The notes below the pieces were generated by a model that worked only from the letters and a program-made list of their open reading frames with translations, did not search any database and was not told the DNA's origin. The position numbers were made by a program, and so were the translations under genes. A DNA stretch of 42,352 nt from JACVRW01 sp040509755. Lineage in GTDB: Bacteria; Actinomycetota; Thermoleophilia; Solirubrobacterales; Thermoleophilaceae. Position 1 is the stretch's first letter. Each line of letters opens with the position of its first letter. The stretch lies in NCBI GenBank assembly GCA_040509755.1, contig JBEVKF010000065.1, positions 1-42,352 on the forward strand, in the 5' to 3' direction. Below are positions 8,268 to 14,836 of this stretch, piece after piece.

Positions 8268-8293
8268 GCGCCGGGGTGCTCCACGGCGCTCAG
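8264..8293. terminator. Bidirectional terminator-like hairpin spanning two convergent stop codons
   Basis: CTGAGCGCC (8264-8272) and GGCGCTCAG (8285-8293) form a perfect 9-bp inverted repeat with a 12-nt loop. Each arm contains the TGA stop of one converging gene: the PucR-type regulator on plus and the aldo/keto reductase on minus. No U-tract follows, so it may act as a GC-rich hairpin terminator or RNA end protector for both transcripts. Confidence 0.5.
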
Positions 8294-9120
8294 TCCGAGT
8301 CCGGCGCCCAGGCCGTGTCGACGGCGCGGCGGTCCTTTGGCAGCGCGTCGATCCGTGCGCGCTCATCCGCGGTCAGCTCGAAGTCGAACACGTCGAGGTT
8401 CTCGCGGCGGCGCTCGGCGCTCGCCGACTTGGGCACCGCCGACACCCGCGGCTGCTCGATCAACCAGCGCAGGGCCACCTGGGCCGGGCTCTTGCCGTGT
8501 GCCTCGGCGATCGCGCGAATCACGGGCTCCTCGCCGACCCGGCCGGAGCCGAGCGGCCGATAGGCGGTCAGCTCCACATCGCGCTCGGCGCACACCGCCA
8601 GCACCGCCTCCTGGCCGATGAAGGCGTGGTACTCGACCTGGTTGACGATCACCGGCGCCAGGTCGATCGCTTCGCCAAACAGGCCGGAAGGGAAGTTGGA
8701 CACGCCGATCTCGCGCGTTCTGCCCTCGTCGCGCAGGCTCGTCATGGCCTCCATCGTCGCGGCCAGCGGCACGTCGGGGTTCGGCCAGTGGATCAGGAGG
8801 AGGTCGACGTAGTCGGTGGTGAGGCGGCGGAGCGAGCCCTCGAGCGAGGCGCGCAGACGCTCGGGCTCGAGCTCGTCGTACCAGACCTTCGTGGTCAGCC
8901 AGACCTCGGAGCGGTCGACGCTCCCGGCCCGCACCCCGCGTCCGACCTCCTCCTCGTTCCCGTACATCGCGGCGGTGTCGACGTGTCGGTAGCCGGCGGC
9001 CAGAGCGTCGGCCACGCCGTGCTCGCACTCCCGCCCGTTCAAGCGCCAGGTCCCGTATCCGATTGAGGGCAGTCGCTGCCCATCCGGCCGAGCAGGATGC
9101 TTGCGCCCGGCGGGGATCAC
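8290..9120 (-). CDS. Aldo/keto reductase
   Basis: NADPH-dependent carbonyl reductase of the AKR family, 276 residues, TIM barrel. The catalytic tetrad is visible: Asp48 and Tyr53 (HVDTAAMYGNEEEVG), Lys78 (TTKVWYDE) and His111 (LLLIHWPNP). The cofactor-binding end PKSASAERRRENLDVFDFEL is typical of the AKR5 (2,5-diketo-D-gluconate reductase-like) group. The start is GTG 9120, overlapping the TGA of the DgcN-like gene (GTGA), so it is the third gene of a tightly coupled operon with the DgcA- and DgcN-like genes. It could handle a carbonyl product of that route, but the substrate cannot be read from the sequence. Confidence 0.93.
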   Translation of the reverse strand: MIPAGRKHPARPDGQRLPSIGYGTWRLNGRECEHGVADALAAGYRHVDTAAMYGNEEEVGRGVRAGSVDRSEVWLTTKVWYDELEPERLRASLEGSLRRLTTDYVDLLLIHWPNPDVPLAATMEAMTSLRDEGRTREIGVSNFPSGLFGEAIDLAPVIVNQVEYHAFIGQEAVLAVCAERDVELTAYRPLGSGRVGEEPVIRAIAEAHGKSPAQVALRWLIEQPRVSAVPKSASAERRRENLDVFDFELTADERARIDALPKDRRAVDTAWAPDSD

Positions 9121-10163
9121 AGCGCGTCGAGCACAGCGTCGAGCACCCGCCCCGCGCCGAAGCGCACCACGTCATCGGTCACCAGGCCAGTTTCGGCCTG
9201 GGCCGCCGCGATCGCGTCGCGCGCCTGCTCGTCGCCGTCTAGATCGGCGGTGTTGAGCGCGATCGCCGCCACCTTGGTGGGTCGCACCCGGCGCGCGACG
9301 CCCTCGTAGGCTGCGATCAGCTCGGGCAGCGGCGGAATCGGCAGGCCGGGGTAGTTGCGCACCGCGCTCGCCCCCGCCTTATGGACGAGCACGAGCAGGT
9401 CCGGCGCCGAGCCGTGAAGCAGGCCGAGCGTGACGCCCGAGTAGGCGGGGTGAAAGAGCGCGCCCTGGCCCTCGACGAAGAGCAGGTCGCCGCGCTCGGC
9501 GCCCTCGTGCACGAGGCGCTCGCCGGCGCCGGCGACGTAGTCGGCGATGACGTGATCGACCGCGATGCCCCAGCCGGCGATGGCCACCCCGGTCTGCCCG
9601 GTAGGCACGTAGACCGAGCGCCGGCCGCGCTCGCGCGCCAGGCGGTCGAGCTCGAGCGTGACCACCTTCTTGCCGATGACCGTGTCCGAGCCGACGCTGT
9701 GGACCACCTTCACATAGCCCGGACGGCTATAGGGACCCTCCGGGACCGTGAGATCGGAGGGAACCGCGCGCAGGTCGCGCAGGGCCACTCCGGCGCGGCT
9801 GGCGCGCCGGCGCAGCTCCGGGTCCTCGGAGAGCTGGGTGTGGAGCCCCGCCTCGAGATGGAGGCCGGAGCCGATCGCTTCGACGAGCATGGCCCGCCAG
9901 GCCGGATCGAGCTTGCCGCCCGTCGGTGCGACTCCCACCAGCACCGTGGTCGCGCCGCGGTCGAGGGCCTCGCGCAGGGTCGCGACGATCGGCACGGGAT
10001 GCAGGCTGAAGGGAACGACCTCGTCGGTCGTACGGCCCGCCTGGGTCGAGTCGATGACGGCGACCACCTCGCGGGTCCCGTAGCGGATCACCCCATGCGC
10101 TGTCTTGCCGTTGTGCTTGGCAAAGAGGCCTTCGGCGAAGATCGCAAGCCTCTCGTCGCTCAC
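9117..10163 (-). CDS. DUF1611 family protein, DgcN-like (putative D-glutamate N-acetyltransferase)
   Basis: Protein of 348 residues with the DUF1611 two-domain plan: an N-terminal Rossmann-like domain (about 1-140) and a C-terminal P-loop-like domain beginning at GSDTVIGKK (158-166). Other family blocks are PTGQTGVAIAGWGIAVDHV and the FVEGQGALFHPAYSG segment at about 229-243. In proteobacteria the family member DgcN acts with the enolase-superfamily partner DgcA in D-glutamate catabolism, DgcN as N-acetyltransferase. Here the gene directly follows a DgcA-like gene with a 4-nt GTGA overlap, the same pairing. Starts at GTG 10163. The activity is inferred from family and neighbour; many annotations still call such proteins NAD-dependent epimerases. 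Confidence 0.8.
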   Translation of the reverse strand: MSDERLAIFAEGLFAKHNGKTAHGVIRYGTREVVAVIDSTQAGRTTDEVVPFSLHPVPIVATLREALDRGATTVLVGVAPTGGKLDPAWRAMLVEAIGSGLHLEAGLHTQLSEDPELRRRASRAGVALRDLRAVPSDLTVPEGPYSRPGYVKVVHSVGSDTVIGKKVVTLELDRLARERGRRSVYVPTGQTGVAIAGWGIAVDHVIADYVAGAGERLVHEGAERGDLLFVEGQGALFHPAYSGVTLGLLHGSAPDLLVLVHKAGASAVRNYPGLPIPPLPELIAAYEGVARRVRPTKVAAIALNTADLDGDEQARDAIAAAQAETGLVTDDVVRFGAGRVLDAVLDAL

Positions 10164-11161
10164 GCGGCCGGCTCCACGCCAAGCCCGGGCGCATCGGCGG
10201 GGAGGACTCGCCCATCCACCAGTTCGAGCCCGGTGAAGGGCTCGTCAGCCAGCAGCAGATGGCCGTCCAGGTCGACCCAGTCCGCGAGCGAGGCGATCTG
10301 CGCCGCCGGCGCGATCCCGAGCTGCGACTCGATCATGCAGCCGAGCATGACGCGCAGGCCGAGCGCACGCGCGGCGTGCACCATGCGGACGGCCTCGCGC
10401 AGGCCGCCGGACTTGGCGAGCTTGATGTTGATCCCATCGGCATATTCGGCTGCGGCGGCGACGTCGCCCAGGTCGTGGCAGCCCTCGTCGACTATCACGG
10501 GCGGCCGCGGCTGGGTTTCGCGCAGGGCGCGGAAGCTTTCCAGGTCGGCGGCGGGGAACGGCTGCTCGACGAGCTCGACATCCAGCTCCACCAGGGCGGG
10601 CAGCAGCTCGCGCGCCGATTCGAGCGTCCAGCCCTCGTTGGCGTCTACGCGCATCGGGGCGCCGGTCTCGGCGCGGACGGCCTCCAGCCGGACGAGGTCC
10701 TCGGCCCCGCCCACCTTGACCTTCAACGCCCGGAACTCGCGCGCCCGCCGCGCCCGCCCGCGCGTGCCCTCGAGCGAGTCGATCCCGATCGTGTAGGAGG
10801 TCACCGGCGTGGCCTCGCGCGAGAGCCCGAGCAGGCGCCAGACCGGCACGCCAAGCTTGCGCCCGACCCAGTCGTGGAGGGCGCCATCGAGCGCGCAGCG
10901 CCCGGCTGCGTCGTCGTCGGCACCGCCGGCCAGCGCGGCTTCAAGTGCGAACGGATCGTCGGGCGGCTCGACTCGTTCGAGGAACGCGAGCGCCGATTCC
11001 GCCGTCTCGCCGCGGTAGTAGATGGGGGCGGCTTCGCCGCGCCCGATCACCCCGTCGTCCTCCACCTCGACCGAGACCACGCGCTGCTCCGTGCGCGACC
11101 CGCGCGCGATTCCGAAGCGCTCGGCCAGGCGCAGCGTGACGATCGAGGCGCGGAGCTCCAC
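10160..11161 (-). CDS. Enolase-superfamily dipeptide epimerase / DgcA-like racemase
   Basis: Muconate-lactonizing subgroup enzyme of 333 residues, closest by eye to L-Ala-D/L-Glu epimerases. All catalytic positions are present: the Lys pair KVK (147-149), metal ligands Asp173 (RVDAN), Glu199 (VEQP) and Asp225 (VDEG), and the opposing Lys247 in INIKLAKSGG. These numbers nearly coincide with E. coli YcjG. The fold is a capping domain (1-110) plus a modified TIM barrel, using Mg2+. Followed by the DgcN-like gene with a 4-nt overlap, it is better read as DgcA, the racemase acting on N-acetyl-D-glutamate, than as a peptidoglycan dipeptide epimerase, though both remain possible. First gene of the minus-strand operon; its start lies 27 nt from the inverted repeat at 11188-11210. 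Confidence 0.85.
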   Translation of the reverse strand: MELRASIVTLRLAERFGIARGSRTEQRVVSVEVEDDGVIGRGEAAPIYYRGETAESALAFLERVEPPDDPFALEAALAGGADDDAAGRCALDGALHDWVGRKLGVPVWRLLGLSREATPVTSYTIGIDSLEGTRGRARRAREFRALKVKVGGAEDLVRLEAVRAETGAPMRVDANEGWTLESARELLPALVELDVELVEQPFPAADLESFRALRETQPRPPVIVDEGCHDLGDVAAAAEYADGINIKLAKSGGLREAVRMVHAARALGLRVMLGCMIESQLGIAPAAQIASLADWVDLDGHLLLADEPFTGLELVDGRVLPADAPGLGVEPAA

Positions 11162-11187
11162 TTGCGCTGACGCTACAGAGGGGAAGT

Positions 11188-11210
11188 GTTAAGGGGTCGA
11201 AGCCCTTAAC
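11188..11210. promoter_or_regulatory. Inverted repeat in the divergent promoter region of the dgcA-like operon
   Basis: GTTAAGGG (11188-11195) and CCCTTAAC (11203-11210) are perfect 8-bp arms separated by 7 nt. The element sits in the 57-nt gap between the divergent starts of the epimerase gene (11161, minus) and the small Cys-rich gene (11219, plus). The symmetry, the AT content in a GC-rich genome and the location fit an operator for a dimeric regulator acting on one or both genes. Confidence 0.5.
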
Positions 11211-11218
11211 TTCGTGGC

Positions 11219-11404
11219 ATGAGCGCCGGGCTCTGCGACTCCTGTCGCCACCAGAAGCTGATTCGCAACACACGTGGCAGCGTGTTCTCGCTGTGTGAGC
11301 GCTCAAAGACCGACGAGCGCTACCCGAAGTACCCGCGCCTGCCGGTCGAACGCTGCCCGGGCTTCGAGCGCACCGAGCCGGTCACGGCTCCTCCCCCTCG
11401 ATGA
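11219..11404 (+). CDS. Small Cys-rich protein, putative zinc-binding
   Basis: Hypothetical protein of 61 residues. It has four Cys in a CDSC-x(n)-SLCERS-x(n)-RCPGF pattern (Cys6, Cys9, Cys27, Cys47), which could bind one zinc or a cluster, with several basic residues between them. The sequence resembles a small family often found in actinobacteria, but I cannot name a function. ATG 11219 is the first start; no strong SD is seen. It is divergent from the dgcA-like operon across a 57-nt gap holding an inverted repeat, and its last 23 nt overlap the 3' end of the convergent lipoprotein gene. High GC at third codon positions supports real coding. Confidence 0.7.
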   Translation: MSAGLCDSCRHQKLIRNTRGSVFSLCERSKTDERYPKYPRLPVERCPGFERTEPVTAPPPR

Positions 11405-12014
11405 CCACGGCCTTGCCGTCCTCGCCCACGATTACGACGGTGTTGCCGTCCTTTGCCACACGCACCTCCGGGATGTCGTCGGACACGGTGCCCGTGAAGC
11501 TGCCCTCGGTGGGCTCGCCGCCCTCCACGGCGACCGCCCGCGCCTTTCCGTCGAGCCCCGCGGCCACGCGGTAGCTGATCTCGTAGTCGCCCGCTCTGAC
11601 CGCGGTCACAGACCAGCTGAAGGTGCGCTCCTTGCCCGGCTCGAGCGGGCCGCAGGCCCACGTGTTCAGGTAGGCCGTGTCGCAGCCGAGCGGCGTTGCG
11701 TCCTTGGCCTCCGGGAAGCCGCCGATCTCGCGCGGCACGCCGTTGGCCACGAACTGGGGGCGCTCGGGGTCGGCCAGATCGGGGTCCTCCTTGCGGTAAT
11801 TGAAGCCCGTGACGGTCACCGCGACGTTGGGCACGACCTCGTCGCCCGCGTTTCGCACCGTGATGACGAGGTTGGAGCGCTGCGCCAGCCGCTGCTCTTT
11901 GGGGAAGCTCGCCCGGGTGACCTCCACCGCGAAGTCGCCCTCGGGCTCGTTGTCGTCCTGGCGCTCGCCGCCACCGCAACCCGCAAGCACGGCGAGGCAT
12001 GCCAGGACGAGCAC
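11382..12014 (-). CDS. Putative lipoprotein of unknown function
   Basis: Exported protein of about 210 residues, tethered to the membrane by the lipobox LAGC (VLACLAVLAGCGGG). The mature part looks like a single beta-sandwich: ITVRNAGDEVVPNVAVTVTG resembles CARDB/DUF11-type adhesion-like folds, and FSWSVTAVRAGDYEISYRV follows. The start is uncertain. GTG 12014 is preferred because GAGGAGGAGG lies 6 nt upstream, and the AGG triplets there would be rare Arg codons if translated. ATG 12089 would give a 25-residue basic N-terminal extension that also fits a signal peptide. The gene is divergent from the mce operon. No enzymatic motif is seen; a role near the lipid importer is only suggested by position. 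Confidence 0.75.
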   Translation of the reverse strand: MLVLACLAVLAGCGGGERQDDNEPEGDFAVEVTRASFPKEQRLAQRSNLVITVRNAGDEVVPNVAVTVTGFNYRKEDPDLADPERPQFVANGVPREIGGFPEAKDATPLGCDTAYLNTWACGPLEPGKERTFSWSVTAVRAGDYEISYRVAAGLDGKARAVAVEGGEPTEGSFTGTVSDDIPEVRVAKDGNTVVIVGEDGKAVVIEGEEP

Positions 12015-12119
12015 TCCGTGCCTCCTCCTCGCCTCCAAAGCTTGGCGAACATACCACCGGCCCGAGGCTGTGGCGGCCTTTATCGACATGGCATAGGCTT
12101 CGGCCGAGGACGTGATGCG

Positions 12120-12140
12120 GGGGAAATCGACTGTTTCCCC
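12120..12140. promoter_or_regulatory. Inverted repeat just upstream of the mce operon SD
   Basis: GGGGAAA (12120-12126) and TTTCCCC (12134-12140) form a perfect 7-bp inverted repeat with a 7-nt spacer, flanked on both sides by GC. It ends 4 nt before the SD (GGGGAGG, 12144-12150) of the first permease gene. It could be the operator of the mce operon or an RNA hairpin controlling ribosome access. The AT-containing core stands out against the background. Confidence 0.45.
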
Positions 12141-12160
12141 GCCGGGGAGGAAATTCTGTA

Positions 12161-12967
12161 GTGGTCCGAAGCGCAGCTGATCGGGTCTTCCTGCCGACCA
12201 AGAACCTGCTCGAGCAGGTGGGCGACATGGTGATCCTCACAGGTAAGACGCTCGTGAGCGCCCTGCGCCCGCCGTATCCGTACGGCACGGAGTTCGTACA
12301 GCAGTTCCTCTTCATGCTGCGCCTCTGCTGGTTGCCCCTGACGATCTCCACGATCGCGTTCGGGTACGGCGCCCCGGGGCTTCAGGCGGGGAACTTCCTG
12401 GTGCTCTTCGGCGCGATCGACCGCCTCGGGGGGTTCTTCGTGCTCGCCTCGATCCGCGAGTTCTCCCCCACTGTGACGGCGATCATCATCGCCGGCGTCG
12501 GCGGTACGGCGATCACGGCCGACCTCGGCGCCCGCAAGATCCGCGAGGAGCTCGACGCCCTTCAGGTGCTCGGCGTCGACCCGATCAAGAACCTCGTCGT
12601 GCCGCGCTTTCTGGCCCTCATGGTGGTGACGGGCCTGTTCAACATCTACGCGCTGATCTTCGGCATCTTCGGCGGCGTGCTGGCGACGCTCACCTTCGAC
12701 GCCCCGCTCGGACCGTTCTTCGCCACCCTGCTCAACAACGCCTCGACCACGGACCTCTGGGGGTCGGTCGTCAAAACCACCCTGTTCGGGGCCATCATCG
12801 CGATCGTCTCCTGCTACAAGGGGATGACGGCCTCGGGTGGCGCCGAGGGGGTGGGGCGGGCCGTGAACCAGGGCGTGGTGATCGAGTTCCTCGGCATCTT
12901 CGCGTTCAACTACGTCTTCACGCAGACGCTCTTGGCCACGCACCCTGAGATCTCGGTGATCAAGTGA
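12161..12967 (+). CDS. YrbE/MlaE-family permease of Mce lipid transporter (first)
   Basis: Integral membrane subunit of the ABC-type lipid importer, 268 residues with five or six membrane helices. The MlaE-family cytoplasmic coupling motif is EELDALQVLGVDPIKNLVVP. Before it come FSPTVTAIIIAGVGGTAITA and after it FGGVLA, both typical of YrbEA proteins. The start is GTG 12161, with SD GGGGAGG 10 nt upstream. It is the first gene of a nine-gene operon and pairs with the second permease to form the membrane channel for substrates delivered by the MCE tube. In mycobacteria this position is yrbEnA. Substrate (sterol, fatty acid or phospholipid) cannot be told from the permease. Confidence 0.95.
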   Translation: MVRSAADRVFLPTKNLLEQVGDMVILTGKTLVSALRPPYPYGTEFVQQFLFMLRLCWLPLTISTIAFGYGAPGLQAGNFLVLFGAIDRLGGFFVLASIREFSPTVTAIIIAGVGGTAITADLGARKIREELDALQVLGVDPIKNLVVPRFLALMVVTGLFNIYALIFGIFGGVLATLTFDAPLGPFFATLLNNASTTDLWGSVVKTTLFGAIIAIVSCYKGMTASGGAEGVGRAVNQGVVIEFLGIFAFNYVFTQTLLATHPEISVIK

Positions 12968-13004
12968 GATCGAACGCTCGCACGCGCCGCGTGCTCACTA
13001 TCTA

Positions 13005-13805
13005 ATGGGAAGGACGTGGCTTTCGGTTCCCAAGGACTGGATCGCCTCATTCGGCGATATCGCCAAGTTCTCGGCGCGGGTGGTCGCGGACGTCTTCAAC
13101 GGACGCGTGTTCCACTTCTTTGGGGAGGCGCTGCGCCAGGCCGGGATCCTGATCCTGGGCTCGGCGCTGGTGATCTGGGGGCTCGCGTTCATCCTCGGCC
13201 TCCAATGCGGCATCGAGGGCGCCTACTTCAACCGATCGGTGGGAACGCCGGCCTACGCCGGGGTGTTCAGCGCCTGGTGTGACCTGCGCGAGATCATGCC
13301 CTACGCCTTCGGTTACATGATGTCGGCGAAGGTCGGCACCGGCCTGGTGGCGGAGATCGGCGCGATGCGGATCTCCGACGAGATCGACGCGCTCGAGGTG
13401 ATGGGCATCAACTCGCTCGTGGTCCTGTGCGCCACCAGGCTGCTGGCCGCCTGGCTCGTGCTGCCGTTCCTGTACATCTCGGCAGTCGGGGCCGGCTTCT
13501 TCGCCTCCTACCTGGCGGTCGTGCAGCAGATCGGGGAGGTCTCCTCAGGCGGGTTCTTCTTGATCTTCTGGATGTTCCAGAACCCTCCAGACCTGATCTA
13601 CAGCCTGATCAAGGGCATGGCGATGGCTACGGTGATCGTACTGGTGGGCTGTTACTACGGTTACAACGCCGGCGGTGGACCGGTTGGAGTGGGCACGGCC
13701 ACGGCGAAGTCGATGGTCTTGAACACGGTGATGGTCCACCTCGTCGGCATGGTGGGCACCCAGATCTTCTGGGGCTCGAACCCAAGAGCACCGATAGGCG
13801 GGTAG
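13005..13805 (+). CDS. YrbE/MlaE-family permease of Mce lipid transporter (second)
   Basis: Second MlaE-fold permease of the importer, 266 residues. The coupling-helix motif DEIDALEVMGINSLVVLCAT is at the expected place and is preceded by GYMMSAKVGTGLVAEIGAMR, as in YrbEB proteins. The C-terminal helix with GGGPVGVGTATA is also typical. ATG 13005 follows the first permease after 37 nt; only a weak SD is visible, so translation may depend on the upstream gene. The ATPase gene begins 8 nt after the stop. Two different permeases rather than one suggest a heterodimer, as in the actinobacterial Mce systems and unlike the MlaE homodimer of E. coli. Confidence 0.95.
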   Translation: MGRTWLSVPKDWIASFGDIAKFSARVVADVFNGRVFHFFGEALRQAGILILGSALVIWGLAFILGLQCGIEGAYFNRSVGTPAYAGVFSAWCDLREIMPYAFGYMMSAKVGTGLVAEIGAMRISDEIDALEVMGINSLVVLCATRLLAAWLVLPFLYISAVGAGFFASYLAVVQQIGEVSSGGFFLIFWMFQNPPDLIYSLIKGMAMATVIVLVGCYYGYNAGGGPVGVGTATAKSMVLNTVMVHLVGMVGTQIFWGSNPRAPIGG

Positions 13806-13813
13806 GGGAGGAC

Positions 13814-14815
13814 ATGGAGCGCACACACGAAGAGGGGGAGCGGCCGCTCGAGCCCCAGGACTGGGAGGAGCGTCGCGGCGAGGGCCAGCAGGAGCCCCAT
13901 GCCGAACCGTCCGACCAGGCCCCGCCGGCGCCGGACGCGCCGCCGGCCCCGGCTGCGCCCGCCGCACCCGTCGGCACGGGCGAGATGACCCACGTGCGCG
14001 GCTCACAGGAGGAGGCCGACGAGTACAAGTGGCACACGGGCCGCGCGCGCGAGCACGGGGGCAACGACGCCGTCGAGTTCATCGACGTGGTCAAGGCCTT
14101 CGGCCGCAACCGCGTGCTGAACGGCCTGAACCTCGGCCTGCCCGACAACGAGATCTCGATGATCCTCGGTCCCTCGGGCACCGGCAAGTCGGTCTGCATC
14201 AAGCACATGGTCGGGCTGCTCTACCCGGACGAGGGCGACGTGCTCGTCCACGGCGAGTCGGTGCCCGACATGGCGGACGAGGACCTGTTCGAGATGCGCA
14301 AGAAGTTCGGAGTCCTGTTCCAGGACGGCGCCCTCTTCGGGTCGATGAACGTCTTCGACAACACGGCGTTCCCGCTGCGCCAGCACACCGACAAGGGCGA
14401 GGACGAGATACGCGAGATCGTGGACCGGCGCCTGGCGGAGGTTGGGCTGACGGTGGCGGCCGACAAGATGCCGAACGAGCTGTCGGGCGGCATGCGCAAG
14501 CGCGCGGGTTTCGCTCGCGCGCTCGTCCTGGATCCAGGGATCGTGCTCTTCGACGAGCCCGACTCCGGGCTCGATCCGGTGCGCACCGCCCTACTGTGCG
14601 AGCTCATCATGGAGATTCACCAGGAAAACGGCGGCGCGTACTGCGTCATCACGCACGACATCATGTCCGCGCGCCGGGTGGCCGACTACATCGCGATCCT
14701 CTGGAAGGGCCGGATCGTCGAATCAGGCCCAGCCAGCGAGCTCTTCAACTCAGACAATCAATTCGTGAGGCAGTTCCTTTCCGGCGAGGCGCAGGGGCCG
14801 CTGGGGATGGAATAG
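13814..14815 (+). CDS. MlaF/MceG-like ABC ATPase of Mce lipid transporter, with long N-terminal extension
   Basis: ATPase energising the lipid importer, 333 residues. The core begins near residue 87 (VEFIDVVKAFG) and has Walker A GPSGTGKS (119-126), the signature LSGGMRKR, Walker B IVLFDEPDSG and the H-loop ITHD. LSGGM followed by RKR rather than RQR is characteristic of Mkl/MceG and MlaF ATPases. Residues 1-85 are an acidic, Pro/Ala-rich, probably disordered extension absent from E. coli MlaF. ATG 13814 has SD GGGGAGG and lies 8 nt after the permease stop; a later ATG at 13985 would shorten the extension to about 28 residues. In mycobacteria MceG is encoded away from the mce operons; here it is inside. 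Confidence 0.94.
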   Translation: MERTHEEGERPLEPQDWEERRGEGQQEPHAEPSDQAPPAPDAPPAPAAPAAPVGTGEMTHVRGSQEEADEYKWHTGRAREHGGNDAVEFIDVVKAFGRNRVLNGLNLGLPDNEISMILGPSGTGKSVCIKHMVGLLYPDEGDVLVHGESVPDMADEDLFEMRKKFGVLFQDGALFGSMNVFDNTAFPLRQHTDKGEDEIREIVDRRLAEVGLTVAADKMPNELSGGMRKRAGFARALVLDPGIVLFDEPDSGLDPVRTALLCELIMEIHQENGGAYCVITHDIMSARRVADYIAILWKGRIVESGPASELFNSDNQFVRQFLSGEAQGPLGME

Positions 14816-14836
14816 CCGCCGGTCGACTGACCGCTA

